A DNA stretch of 64,000 nucleotides from Cyanobium sp. CZS25K (GCA_030373325.1 JAUCZB010000012.1:1-64000); one strand, 5' to 3'; numbered from the stretch's first letter, positions 27,644 to 36,772 are shown. A program made the numbers and translations. Notes: generated by a model from the sequence alone, not told the origin.

Positions 27644-30235
27644 GTGACAACGACCGGTGTTCCTCCTGAAACCTTTCCGGGTGGAACGTCGCGCCCGCTC
27701 TCACTCCCCCCATCGGGCGGTTCCGGCCCCAATGCGGCCCTGCTGATGGATCCGTCGCTTCAGAGCCCCCTGAGCCCCGCAGGCGAGGCCAGCAAGGGGT
27801 CCGGTGGTTTGGCTGGTCTGGTGCGAACCGTCAAGCGACGCCAGACAGTTTTCCTGATCACCTTCGCAGTGGTCACCGGCGCCCTGGCGATCAATACACT
27901 CCGGCAGCGCATCTTCGCTCCTATCTACCAGGGCGGTTTTCAGATGCAGATCAGCAACCCCTTCGATACCTCCAGCCGCGGCGGCGGCGGCGGAGGATCG
28001 GTGGAGAGCGTTGCCCGCACTGAGATCAGGCCCGATGTGCCCAGCCTCATCGTTCTGATGCGCAGCCCCCTGCTGCTCGGTCCGGTCGCCCAGCGTCAAG
28101 GCGTGCCGCTAAGCGAACTGGAGAGAAATCTTGCGATCAACCAGCAATCCGATCGGGTCGACAACGTTCTCAATATTTCCCTGAATTGGCCGGATCCTGC
28201 CAAGGGCAAAGCGATTCTTGGTCAGCTTGCCAAGGATTACACCGCCTTCTCCCTCACCCAACGGCAGGCGGCGGTCAATTCCGGTGTCCGGTTCCTGGAT
28301 GAACAGGCCCCGGCCATTGAGGAAAGGGTTCGTAAGCTTTCCCAGGAGATGCTCAAATTCCGGGAACGCAACAACTTCGTTGATCCGGCCACGGCCGCCG
28401 GTCAGATCCTCGGGGCCCGTGAAGGACTCGTCAATCAGTTGCGCACCCTCCAGAACGAACAGGTGCAGCTGGACAGCCAACTCAAATCCATCCAGACCGG
28501 CAAGCTGCAGTTCACGCCCAGCGGAGCGCCCACGGCCCTCGAGCAGCTTGGTCGCAGCACTGTCCTTGTCCCCGGCAGGGGCAACGGCGGAGCGGAGGTC
28601 ACCAGTGGTGGCAGTACCCCAACTCCCCTGGAACTTCTCAATCGGTTCGAACAGGAACTGGCCACCGCCAAGGGCACCTTCAAAGACAACTCTCCGATCG
28701 TGCAGTCCCTGCTGGCCAGGCGCAATCAGCTTCTGCCTGTGGTCCAGCGCCAGGCCGCCGATGCGGTCAAGGCCAGGTTGCTGTCCAATGTGGCCCAGCA
28801 GGATGAGATCAACCGCCAGATCCTGCTTCTGGGTGAGAACTTCAGGAACAATCCTCAGAAGATGTCGGAGTTCGAGAACATCAGCCAGCGACTCGCGATC
28901 GCCAGGGAGCAGTACTCCTCCTACATCCAGGCCAGGGAGCGCTACCGGCTGGAGATGGCCCGCTCGATCACCCCATGGGAAGTCATCGGACCTCCTGATT
29001 TCGGCAATAGTCCCGTGGAGCCGAACATCCAGAGAAGCCTCCTGAGGGCCATCATGATCGGTCTGCTGGCCGGTTTGGGTGCGGCGATCCTGAGGGAGCG
29101 GACCGACAACGTTTTTCATACCCCCATGGAGGTGGAAAAGGAACTTCAGTTGCCCGTGCTCGGCCTGATTCCCTACCTGCCCCTTGAGCCTGGCGTCGAC
29201 ATCGCCACCAGCATTTCCAAGATGTCGTCCAGCGAAAGGTTCGCCATCAAGGAGTCTCTGCGCAGCCTGTTCACCACGTTCCGCCTGCTTCGTGCCGACA
29301 GCAACATCCGCATGGTGGGAGTGACTTCCTCTACCCAGGGGGAGGGGAAATCCACGGCGGTCTCCGTGTTCTCCAGAACCCTCGCCGATCTTGGCCTGAA
29401 GGTGCTGATCATCGACTCCGACATGCGGCTGCCGATGCAGTCCAGGTATCTGGGAATTGAGCAGGGCGAAGGCCTGTCCACATTGTTGTCGGATTCGACG
29501 CGAAAACCCACCGATTTCATTCACTCTGTCGCTGACAATATGGATGTGCTTCCTGCTGGTCCGAAGCCACCGGATCCTGCGAAGCTGCTGAATTCCAGTC
29601 GGTGCAAAGAAGTCATGGATGAGATTCGCGCCCTGCCTGGTTACGACATCATCGTCGTGGACGCCCCACCTTGCCTCATGCTTGCCGATCCGATCCTGCT
29701 CGGCGAAAAGCTGGATGGCATTCTCTTCCTTGTGGGTCTCGGCAAGGTGAGTCGTGAGCTGGCCCCCCAGGCCAGCCGTCGCATCAAGGCTTCCGGGGTG
29801 GACGTGCTGGGCATCATCTGCAACCAGGTGAACTTACCAAGCCGTCTTAACGATTATGGCTACGAATATGGTTATTACTATCACTACGCCTACGCCTCGG
29901 CCTCCGGTTACGCCAAGGGTGCCACCGAACCCTCCAAAGGCGGATTGGGCGGTTACGTTCAGCGCTACCGCGACAGCTATGTGAAAGGTGCTGCCAGCAA
30001 CTCCTACCTCACCTCTCGCTATATCGAGAGTGAGTCCGATGTCAAAACCAACGTCCGTGATGAGGACGCTCAGCCTTCCAGGTCAGACGCTCCCAATGGC
30101 GGGCCGGTCGCTAACGGCAGCTACTTGCCACCTGCGGAAAGGGTTCCCTCCCGTCGCCAGCTTCCGCTGAGCGATTCAGGTTCAGGGGGAGGGCTGATCA
30201 GCTGGCTGCGGAAGCGCTTCGGCAACAGGGGCTGA
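27644..30235 (+). CDS. Wzc-like polysaccharide co-polymerase/tyrosine autokinase
   Basis: Inner-membrane BY-kinase controlling polysaccharide chain length and export. The 863 residues start (GTG) with a cytoplasmic segment and membrane helix (FLITFAVVTGALAI), then a large coiled-coil periplasmic region (PSLIVLMRSPLLLGPV onward), a second membrane helix (IMIGLLAGLGAAIL), and a cytoplasmic kinase with Walker A TQGEGKST near 564, Walker A' IIDSDMR near 588 and Walker B IIVVDAPP near 668. A tyrosine cluster (YGYEYGYYYHYAY, near 740) follows the kinase core; such clusters are autophosphorylated. A longer than usual tail ends the protein. Convergent with a tyrosine/dual-specificity phosphatase. Confidence 0.92.
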   Translation: MTTTGVPPETFPGGTSRPLSLPPSGGSGPNAALLMDPSLQSPLSPAGEASKGSGGLAGLVRTVKRRQTVFLITFAVVTGALAINTLRQRIFAPIYQGGFQMQISNPFDTSSRGGGGGGSVESVARTEIRPDVPSLIVLMRSPLLLGPVAQRQGVPLSELERNLAINQQSDRVDNVLNISLNWPDPAKGKAILGQLAKDYTAFSLTQRQAAVNSGVRFLDEQAPAIEERVRKLSQEMLKFRERNNFVDPATAAGQILGAREGLVNQLRTLQNEQVQLDSQLKSIQTGKLQFTPSGAPTALEQLGRSTVLVPGRGNGGAEVTSGGSTPTPLELLNRFEQELATAKGTFKDNSPIVQSLLARRNQLLPVVQRQAADAVKARLLSNVAQQDEINRQILLLGENFRNNPQKMSEFENISQRLAIAREQYSSYIQARERYRLEMARSITPWEVIGPPDFGNSPVEPNIQRSLLRAIMIGLLAGLGAAILRERTDNVFHTPMEVEKELQLPVLGLIPYLPLEPGVDIATSISKMSSSERFAIKESLRSLFTTFRLLRADSNIRMVGVTSSTQGEGKSTAVSVFSRTLADLGLKVLIIDSDMRLPMQSRYLGIEQGEGLSTLLSDSTRKPTDFIHSVADNMDVLPAGPKPPDPAKLLNSSRCKEVMDEIRALPGYDIIVVDAPPCLMLADPILLGEKLDGILFLVGLGKVSRELAPQASRRIKASGVDVLGIICNQVNLPSRLNDYGYEYGYYYHYAYASASGYAKGATEPSKGGLGGYVQRYRDSYVKGAASNSYLTSRYIESESDVKTNVRDEDAQPSRSDAPNGGPVANGSYLPPAERVPSRRQLPLSDSGSGGGLISWLRKRFGNRG

Positions 30236-30248
30236 GCTCTCTGCTCAG
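30232..30248. terminator. Small symmetric hairpin between convergent stops
   Basis: CTGAGC and GCTCAG form a six-base stem with a five-base loop that spans both convergent stop codons. No T-run follows on either strand, so a terminator role is only possible. Confidence 0.3.
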
Positions 30249-30871
30249 GAGCCGTTGCTGCCGTTCAGGCGTCTGGACATCGAAGCTGGTCCCATCTCCT
30301 CGTTCCCCGATGGTTGGACGAAGAGCAGGCCCTCGAGCATCACGAGGTGGTCGTAGATCGGCATCGCCATCGGATGGCAGCGACGCACCCAGGCCAGCGC
30401 CTCCAGCAGGTCGATGCCCCGCAGCCGGGCCGTCAGCCCAACGGCCAGCAGGGGGGAGCGTTCACAGCCCGCCATGCAATGCAGATAGACAGGAGCGGCA
30501 CCGTTCACGAGCGCTTCGGCCCTGGACAGGGCCAGGGCCAGCCTGGTTTCCTGCATCGGCTCCTGCTGCCTGTGATCAGGCAGGGACACCCTGTCGCTCG
30601 ACCATCCTTCAGGAAGGATCAGTCGGCTTTCCTCCTCCGGATAGCAACAGCTGAAGCGGCTGCGGAAGCCGGCCTCCTCCAGCTGTTGCCAGTGCCTGTC
30701 GCTGCGGGGCATCGGACCGATCGCCAGCCGTTGGGTGAGCACCCAACTGCAGGGAAGCGAGCGCTCAAGCATCGGCTGGACAGGCTTGTCCACCTCCCTG
30801 AGGCTCTGCAGAAACCGCCGCAGGGGGCCGATCACGATCGTGCCCCCCTGACGAGGGGAGTGGCTTCGCAC
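30245..30871 (-). CDS. Dual-specificity/tyrosine protein phosphatase
   Basis: A 208-residue cysteine phosphatase. The P-loop HCMAGCERSP at 131-140 supplies the CX5R motif with catalytic Cys132 and Arg138; a general-acid Asp is plausible in the LPDHRQQ region before it. It ends ten bases from the tyrosine autokinase and likely dephosphorylates it, although that is inference from position. GTG start at 30871; a second GTG 12 codons later is possible. Confidence 0.82.
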   Translation of the reverse strand: MRSHSPRQGGTIVIGPLRRFLQSLREVDKPVQPMLERSLPCSWVLTQRLAIGPMPRSDRHWQQLEEAGFRSRFSCCYPEEESRLILPEGWSSDRVSLPDHRQQEPMQETRLALALSRAEALVNGAAPVYLHCMAGCERSPLLAVGLTARLRGIDLLEALAWVRRCHPMAMPIYDHLVMLEGLLFVQPSGNEEMGPASMSRRLNGSNGS

Positions 30872-30999
30872 GGGCCAGCCCCCTGGTGAGGCTGTTGGAC
30901 GGCCCCCAGAAGGAGGCAGATGGAGGGTGTTGGGGCGATGACGGAACGGGGCGTATTGAGAGGGTCAGAAGGGAAAGCAGGCGCTGCCGTCGGAAAGCC

Positions 31000-31015
31000 A
31001 GGGGTCTTGGCCCCT
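31000..31015 (-). terminator. Possible hairpin after exosortase partner gene
   Basis: AGGGG and CCCCT arms with a six-base loop lie just after the TAG at 31021 on the minus strand. The stem is short and only a weak T stretch follows, so this is tentative. Confidence 0.3.
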
Positions 31016-31020
31016 CCGGC

Positions 31021-31687
31021 CTAAGGCTGGGATCGCAGCACCGGCTCCACCAGGCCCAGCACTTGCTCCCAGAGCTGGTCGGAGGGGGGGCCCCTCTGGC
31101 TCCGCGCAGACTGATCAGGGTGCAGCCATAGCGGCGATTGGGCTGAAGTCCGATCCCACGCTCCAGAGCGTCACGCCTGCCGCTGGCCAGCTGGTCGGCC
31201 ATGGCGGTGAGTTGTTCACGGGTCACCCCGAAGGCCTCCTTCAGCCCAGGGCCAGCCACCAGGCAGGTCTGGAGGGTGGGGCGATCCTGAGCCAGGCCTG
31301 TTGCCGTTGGGGTCGGTGTGGTGATCAGCTGGCGCTTGTGGAGGGTCAGGCTGGGTTGATCCCGCCCGATGGCACTGGCCTGGAAGTTGAACCGCTGGCG
31401 CACCGACCCCTTCATCAGGGTCAGCTCGAACCCCCACGCAGGGGGATGATCACTGGCGCGGTCGTTGAGAGTTCGTAGCTGCGCTTCGCTGGCCAGATGG
31501 CGCCGGGGGATGGGCGATCCGTTGGCGAGAGCAGCTGCGCCCCCCGGAGCGCGGCTTCCAGTTGGTCACCAGGCAGGGGGCGGGGGGCCCAGGGCCAGCG
31601 TGGAAACACGATCGCCTGGGCGGCCAGAAGCGCGGCGACCGTCGCAAGGCTGCCGTACCACCGCACCAGCAGGCCTGAGCTGATCAC
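31021..31687 (-). pseudogene. Cyanoexosortase A system-associated protein, two frameshifts
   Basis: Partner of cyanoexosortase A; such proteins have one N-terminal membrane helix and a periplasmic domain. The first frame starts at 31687 (GLLVRWYGSLATVAALLAAQ) and reaches IIPLRGG at a run of five G (31431-31435), where one missing base shifts into the next frame, which reads FELTLMKGSVRQRFNFQA, LQTCLVAGPG, AFGVTREQLTAMADQ and GLQPNRRYGCTLISLRG. A second shift at a run of seven C (31084-31090) is needed to restore DQLWEQVLGLVEPVL and the TAG at 31021. Both sites are homopolymers, so either decay or sequencing error fits. ATG overlaps the exosortase stop. Confidence 0.7.
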
Positions 31688-32625
31688 GATCCTTCTCCCC
31701 CCTGCTGCGGCGAGGCGGGCAAGGGCGGCAATTCCCGCTCCAGCAGGCGCATGTAGACCATCCCGAAGACCATCACGGCCACACCGGAAAACACCAGCGA
31801 TCCGGTGCTCTCATGGAAGAAATCGAACCACCAGCTCCCCTTGGAGTGGCCGTTGCCGGCAAAGATCGCCAGCAAAGCGATGCGGAACGTGTTGCAGATC
31901 AGCCCGATCAACGGAGCGATCAGCAGCAGCAGGATGCGACTGGCCCAGGAACGAATCGGGAACGCCAACAGGAAGATGACAGCCACGCAGAGGATCTGGG
32001 CCATCATGTCCAGGCCGTTGCAAGGGCCGAGCACCTTCACGCCGCCTCCAGCCAGCAGCACGCTGCGGGCGTTCACGACCACATCGAGTCCCAGGATGCT
32101 CAACCACAGGCCGGACAACTGTGCGGTGAGCAGGCTGATCGGGGCTTCCGGGAGGGTTCGCATCAACAGGGCGAAGCCCGGCAGGAGCATCAGGCAGAGC
32201 AGCGGATCGCGGAAGCGGCCCAGATCGGCGGGCTTTTCGGCCATCAGGCCCAGGGCGAAACCGCCGATCGGCGCGAGGGCGAACAGCAGGCCGTCCCAGT
32301 GAAGGATCAGCGCCGAGCGGGCCAGGACCCAGATCAGCAGCAGGCTGCCCAGGATCAGCCCCCAGGCGGCAGGCCTGGGGGTGAGGTCCTCGAACTGATC
32401 CTCCATGCAGATCACCGCACCTCCCCACACCAGCAAGGCGAACACGGTGATGTGTTCGGTCTGACTGCTCTGGAAGACGGCGATGTTCTGAATCGCCACG
32501 GCTGCAGCCAGGGCCAGCCAGAGATTGCGGGGGGTGGGTGGGGGAACGGCTGGAATGGCCGCCCTCCAGGCCGGTGGAATCCTCAGGAGAATCGTGCTGG
32601 AGAGTCGCTGGAGGTAGTTGCTCAT
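31684..32625 (-). CDS. Cyanoexosortase A
   Basis: Multi-pass membrane transpeptidase of the exosortase/archaeosortase family, expected to cleave and transfer proteins with a PEP-CTERM-type tail at the envelope. The 313-residue protein has about eight helices and the catalytic triad Cys202 (GPCNGLDM), Arg248 (NTFRIALL) and His271 (FFHESTGSLVF). It sits in an EPS locus, as is typical of exosortases. Coupled by ATGA to the upstream dehydratase gene and to the downstream partner gene. No protein in the window ends with a recognisable sorting tail. Confidence 0.9.
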   Translation of the reverse strand: MSNYLQRLSSTILLRIPPAWRAAIPAVPPPTPRNLWLALAAAVAIQNIAVFQSSQTEHITVFALLVWGGAVICMEDQFEDLTPRPAAWGLILGSLLLIWVLARSALILHWDGLLFALAPIGGFALGLMAEKPADLGRFRDPLLCLMLLPGFALLMRTLPEAPISLLTAQLSGLWLSILGLDVVVNARSVLLAGGGVKVLGPCNGLDMMAQILCVAVIFLLAFPIRSWASRILLLLIAPLIGLICNTFRIALLAIFAGNGHSKGSWWFDFFHESTGSLVFSGVAVMVFGMVYMRLLERELPPLPASPQQGGEGS

Positions 32626-34559
32626 CGGGCCAGGGTGTCGACCAGAGCTGGGGTCGGCAGACCTTTGCCTGGATCGTATTCGGGTACCAGACGGCGCAGG
32701 AGCTGGCCGGTTGTCGCTTCGTCCCAGTTGGCGAGAGCCTCATGCAGCTGCGCCACCAAGGGACCCAGCTGATCGCTTTCGCGACGAGGCTCGGTGGCCC
32801 TGCGGATGAGCGGGTGCTGGGTCGGCTGGTCATCGGCGCTGATCAGCAGTTCCTCGTAGAGCTTCTCCCCGGGTCGCAGACCGGTGTACTGGATAGCAAT
32901 GTCCCCGTCGCTGTTGTGCTCGTCCCTCACCCGCAGACCCGAGAGTTCGATCATCTGCCGCGCCAGGTCGGCGATCCGGACCGGCTCTCCCATGTCGAGC
33001 AGGAAGAGATCGCCGCCGACGGCCATGCCGGTGGACTGGAGCACCAGCTGGACGGCCTCCGGGATGGTCATGAAATAGCGGGTGATGGCCGGATGGGTGA
33101 CGGTGACAGGCCCCCCTCCGGAAATCTGCTGGTGGAACAGGGGAATCACGGAGCCGGAGGAACCGAGCACGTTGCCGAACCGGACCATCGACAGGATCGG
33201 ACCGCCGGGCTCCATCTCGGCTGCGGCGGCCTGGATCAGCAGTTCGCAGATGCGCTTGCTCGCCCCCATGACGTTGGTGGGGCGAACGGCCTTGTCGGTG
33301 GAGATCAGGGTGAGCCGGCTCACCCCCGAGGCTCGGGTGGCGGCGATGACCGCTTCGGTGGCGCCGATGTTGTTGGCGATGCCCGCGCAGAGGTTGGCCT
33401 CCACCAGGGGAACGTGTTTGTAGGCGGCGGCATGGAAGATCGTGTCCACCCTGTGCTGGCGGCAGAGCAGGGTGAGGCGAGCGGTGTCACAGGCATCCCC
33501 GAGGACGGCATGGAGTTCGACACCGCAGGCCTGCGAGCCCAGCTCCCGCTCAATGGCATACAGGGCAAATTCATTGCGCTCGACCAGCAGCAGCCGGGAG
33601 GCGCCGAGGGCCACGACCTGGCGGCAGAGTTCGCTGCCGATCGAGCCTCCGGCCCCCGTCACCATCACCACCTTGTCCTTGACGCCGGCCTTCAGCAGCA
33701 CCGGGTCGGGGTTGGAGGGCTCGCGGCCCAGGAGATCCTCGATCGCCACGGGCTGCAGGTCGGTGACGATCCTCTGGCCACTGGCCATCTGGGGCAGGGA
33801 GGGGATGGAGAGCACCTCCAGACCCCTGTGGGTGAGCTGATCAACCAGCAGGCGCTTGCGACGTCGCGACATCGTTGGCATGGCCAGAAGGATCTTGCTC
33901 ACGCCGTGGCGCTGGATCAGTTGGGGCAGTCGCAGGGGGGTGTGGATGGTCATGTTCTGCAGGGTCCTGCCCTCGAGGGCCTCATCGTCGTCAAGGAAGC
34001 CGACGATGCGGAAGCGGGGATCGTTGCGCAGGGCCAGCAGCAGGCCCATCCCGGAGGACCCGGCTCCGTAGATCAAGGTGCCATCTCCCTTGGCGCGGTC
34101 GGTACTGAGATCCTCCCGTCGGTCGAGGTGATTGACCAGGACATCCCGCAGCACGATGCGACTGGCGATCGCCCCTGTTGTGAACAGGAGCCAGTAGAGG
34201 ATCCAGAAGGAGCGCGGTGGCTGGGCCCCACCGATCAGGGTGCTGATCAGCAGCAGGATCAGCACCATGGCACCGGAGCGGGGCACAAGCCCGTACAGGG
34301 AGTGGCTGCCGGCGTAGCGGGTGAGGCCCCGATACCACCCCGAGACCACCAGCACGGGCAGGCCGGTGATCACCGCCAGGGGCAGAAGCAGGATCGTGGA
34401 GGGCAGAAGTCCCTTGAGGGACATCGCATCCGGCAGGCGCAGGATGAAGGCCCCGAGGTAGGCCGTGATGATCAACAGGCCGTCGAAGACGACCAGCAGC
34501 AGCCTGCGGGCGAGCAGCTGCTTCTGCACATAGCGGAGCAATGAGAGCTGGGGAATCAA
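32622..34559 (-). CDS. Membrane-bound nucleotide-sugar 4,6-dehydratase (WbpM/FlaA1/CapD type)
   Basis: Converts UDP-GlcNAc, probably, to its 4-keto-6-deoxy form, the first step to QuiNAc, FucNAc or bacillosamine-type sugars. The 645-residue protein has four N-terminal membrane helices, a CoA-binding-like Rossmann region (LIYGAGSSG at 162-170) and the catalytic SDR domain with TGAGGSIG at 301-308, STDKAVRPTNV at 420-430 and MGASK at 431-435, where Met replaces the usual Tyr as in this subfamily. The start codon is TTG at 34559; a GTG ten codons in is possible. Downstream partner genes are the exosortase pair. Confidence 0.92.
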   Translation of the reverse strand: MIPQLSLLRYVQKQLLARRLLLVVFDGLLIITAYLGAFILRLPDAMSLKGLLPSTILLLPLAVITGLPVLVVSGWYRGLTRYAGSHSLYGLVPRSGAMVLILLLISTLIGGAQPPRSFWILYWLLFTTGAIASRIVLRDVLVNHLDRREDLSTDRAKGDGTLIYGAGSSGMGLLLALRNDPRFRIVGFLDDDEALEGRTLQNMTIHTPLRLPQLIQRHGVSKILLAMPTMSRRRKRLLVDQLTHRGLEVLSIPSLPQMASGQRIVTDLQPVAIEDLLGREPSNPDPVLLKAGVKDKVVMVTGAGGSIGSELCRQVVALGASRLLLVERNEFALYAIERELGSQACGVELHAVLGDACDTARLTLLCRQHRVDTIFHAAAYKHVPLVEANLCAGIANNIGATEAVIAATRASGVSRLTLISTDKAVRPTNVMGASKRICELLIQAAAAEMEPGGPILSMVRFGNVLGSSGSVIPLFHQQISGGGPVTVTHPAITRYFMTIPEAVQLVLQSTGMAVGGDLFLLDMGEPVRIADLARQMIELSGLRVRDEHNSDGDIAIQYTGLRPGEKLYEELLISADDQPTQHPLIRRATEPRRESDQLGPLVAQLHEALANWDEATTGQLLRRLVPEYDPGKGLPTPALVDTLAR

Positions 34560-34874
34560 TCGATCAATTTGGCGGATAAAGACGAATCAGTGAGAGAAAT
34601 TCGGAAAAAATAATGTAAAGAATGGAAAAGGATTGACCTCTCACTGAAGTGGGTTTCGACGATGCCTTCGGGACCGCCTGGTCGCTGGATGTCTCGCTAG
34701 TCCATCGCGGAGCAGTGGGTGGGTTGAAGGGGAACCGGTGCTAGGCGAATGGATGGGCAGACGGACTGAAGCCACTCAATAACCTTGAGCTGCACATTTT
34801 TACACAGCAATGATGTGATGGAGGCATGGATCACGTGCTGGGCAACACCTGCTTCAGCTGATGTTACTTCCCCT
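34560..34874. promoter_or_regulatory. AT-rich intergenic region upstream of dehydratase
   Basis: About 315 bases without a recognisable gene, markedly AT-rich at 34580-34640 (with a TACATTAT-like -10 candidate on the minus strand near 34611) and G+C-normal after that. It breaks the otherwise tightly packed minus-strand run, so a promoter for the dehydratase-exosortase unit and an upstream terminator are plausible. No clear -35 box was found. Confidence 0.4.
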
Positions 34875-35810
34875 TCAGGGTGAGAAGGGGGCAGCGCGGT
34901 GCCGATCCAGCCAGAGGCCCAGGCCCAGTTCCAGCAGCAGCAGCCCCAGTTCCAGGGGCAGGCCCTGAACCAGCAGGGCCCAGCCGAGCAGGGCGGTGGC
35001 ACTGATGTAGAGCAGGGCCACCCGGGAGTGGGGCCAGCCGGCCTGATGCAGGCGCTGATAGAGGTGCAGGCGATGGGCCTGGAAGATGGGCTGTCCTGCT
35101 CTCCAGCGGCGCAGAACGCAGAAGCAGGCGTCCCCCAGCAGGGGAAAGCCCGCCAGCAGCAGCCCCAGGGCCATGGCCGGTGTGCCCTGTTGCAGCACCA
35201 TCCCGGCGAAGACAGCCCCGAGGAAGGTGCTGCCCACATCTCCCATGAACACCCGGGCCGGGCTCCAGTTCCAGGCCAGGAAGCTCAGCAGGGCCCCGAT
35301 CAGGGGAAGCAGGGCCTCGCCATCGGGGGCCATCGCCAGCACGGCGACGATCAGCAGCACCGAGGCGCAGCCGGCGACGAGACCATCAAGCCCATCGCTG
35401 AAGTTGACGAAATTGATCACCGCCGTGACGGCGAACAGCACCACCGGGGCCAGCCACCAGGGCAGCGCCAGAGGTGTGATCGCCACCAGGGCCAGGGCGG
35501 TGACGATCTGGATGCCATAACGCCCCGCGGCCGGCAGATCGAGGCGGTCGTCGAGCAGGCCCACCAGAGCCAGCGGCAGACAGATCAGGGGAATCCAGGC
35601 CTGCCAGCCAGCGCCCGCCAGGGGAGCCAGTCCGCCGCCGACGAGCACAAAAGCCAGGCCCCCGCCCCGGGGGGTGGGCCGCTGGTGGGAGCTGCGGGCG
35701 TTGGGCTGATCCACCAGACCCCGCTCCAGCAGGGGCAGCAGCCGGTGCAGCAGCAGGGCGCCGAGGCCCGCGCCCAGCACCAGGAATGCCAGGCCGTGCG
35801 GTCCGCTCAT
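34875..35810 (-). CDS. WecA/WbpL-type undecaprenyl-phosphate sugar-phosphate transferase
   Basis: Starts lipid-linked glycan synthesis by moving a HexNAc-1-phosphate onto undecaprenyl phosphate. The 311-residue multi-pass protein shows GLLDDRLDLP (DD at 87-88), NFSDGLDG near 136-143, FMGDVGST near 188-195 and a C-terminal AHRLHLYQRL, all family signatures. ATG at 35810 overlaps the stop of the upstream SDR gene (ATGA), as in WbpV-WbpL pairs. Confidence 0.92.
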   Translation of the reverse strand: MSGPHGLAFLVLGAGLGALLLHRLLPLLERGLVDQPNARSSHQRPTPRGGGLAFVLVGGGLAPLAGAGWQAWIPLICLPLALVGLLDDRLDLPAAGRYGIQIVTALALVAITPLALPWWLAPVVLFAVTAVINFVNFSDGLDGLVAGCASVLLIVAVLAMAPDGEALLPLIGALLSFLAWNWSPARVFMGDVGSTFLGAVFAGMVLQQGTPAMALGLLLAGFPLLGDACFCVLRRWRAGQPIFQAHRLHLYQRLHQAGWPHSRVALLYISATALLGWALLVQGLPLELGLLLLELGLGLWLDRHRAAPFSP

Positions 35811-36772
35811 GGCACCAGTGGAAGCACGGGGAAGGCTTGGGGGGCGCCCCCCAGGATGCGATGGGCCGGTGTGAAGCCGGCCAGGTCGGCACTCATGCGC
35901 AGCACCGCCTCGAAGGTCTTCGGGGAGAGCAGCAGCAGCGGCGAGGCGAGGGTCTGGAAGAGGCGCGGCGGCAGGGCCACCAGCCGGCAGCGGCGGGCCG
36001 CATCGCCCGGCTCGGTCGCGTCCTGCAGACGCCTGAGCATGGTGGCGTAGGGCAGGGTGTCGTCGCCACCGAGGGGGACATGCACCGGCTGGGAAGGGTC
36101 GAACCCGGCCTGGCTCAGGTGGTCGGCCAGGTGCAGGGCCACGGCGGCCAGCTGGCGGCAGTGGATCGGCTGCCGCAGGCCGCCCTGGGCGGGCAGGGGC
36201 AGCAGCGGCAGGCGGCGCAGCCATTGGCGCAGCTGGCTCAGGTTGCGATCGCCGAGGGGCCCGGCCTGGCCGTAGATCAGCGTGGGCGCCAGAATACGCA
36301 GGGGCCGGGCGTGGGCCGTGCAGATCTGGGTCAGCAGGTCTTCAGCCCGCCTCAGCCGTTGCACCAGATCCCGGTCGAAGCCATTGGCGGCGAACCGTTT
36401 GGTGATCACCGAGGAGGAGGAGCAGGCGATCACCCCCTGCAGGGCGGCGACGCCGGCCGGATCCTTGGCGGCCCAGCCGGCCAGCCAGGGCGCGAACGAC
36501 CAGATGGGGGCAAAGCTCACCAGCAACCCCGTTGGTGCCTGATCCGGACCGCTGGCGTCCTGAAGATCGCAGGGCAGGAACGGCGGTGCCTCGCCGCCGC
36601 CGGCCGGGGGCAGCGGCGGCCGGCGGCCGGCCACCACCAGCGGCCGTTCCCCGGCCAGGTCGATCAGGGCCTGGCCGCTCGGGCTGCTGGCTCCGAAGAG
36701 CGTGATCGGGGCAGGTGCGGGGGTGACCAAGGAGATCAGACGCAGTCGTTGCCGTCGAGGCGCCCATCCCAT
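35807..36772 (-). CDS. NAD-dependent SDR, WbpV-like 4-reductase/epimerase
   Basis: A 321-residue extended SDR with NAD-binding LFGASSPSG near residue 25, a SSSS motif (IACSSSSVITKRF) in place of the usual catalytic Ser region, RILAPTLIYG and GLRQPIHCRQLA. This pattern is like WbpV, which reduces the 4-keto sugar made by WbpM. Its start overlaps the DUF218 gene by 37 bases; a TTG start a few codons later is possible. It is coupled to the WecA-like gene. The exact product (QuiNAc versus FucNAc donor) is not determinable. Confidence 0.8.
   Translation of the reverse strand: MGWAPRRQRLRLISLVTPAPAPITLFGASSPSGQALIDLAGERPLVVAGRRPPLPPAGGGEAPPFLPCDLQDASGPDQAPTGLLVSFAPIWSFAPWLAGWAAKDPAGVAALQGVIACSSSSVITKRFAANGFDRDLVQRLRRAEDLLTQICTAHARPLRILAPTLIYGQAGPLGDRNLSQLRQWLRRLPLLPLPAQGGLRQPIHCRQLAAVALHLADHLSQAGFDPSQPVHVPLGGDDTLPYATMLRRLQDATEPGDAARRCRLVALPPRLFQTLASPLLLLSPKTFEAVLRMSADLAGFTPAHRILGGAPQAFPVLPLVP

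Noticed and set aside
32538..34544. 668-codon open frame on the plus strand
   Set aside because: Antisense to the 4,6-dehydratase, whose motifs are unmistakable.
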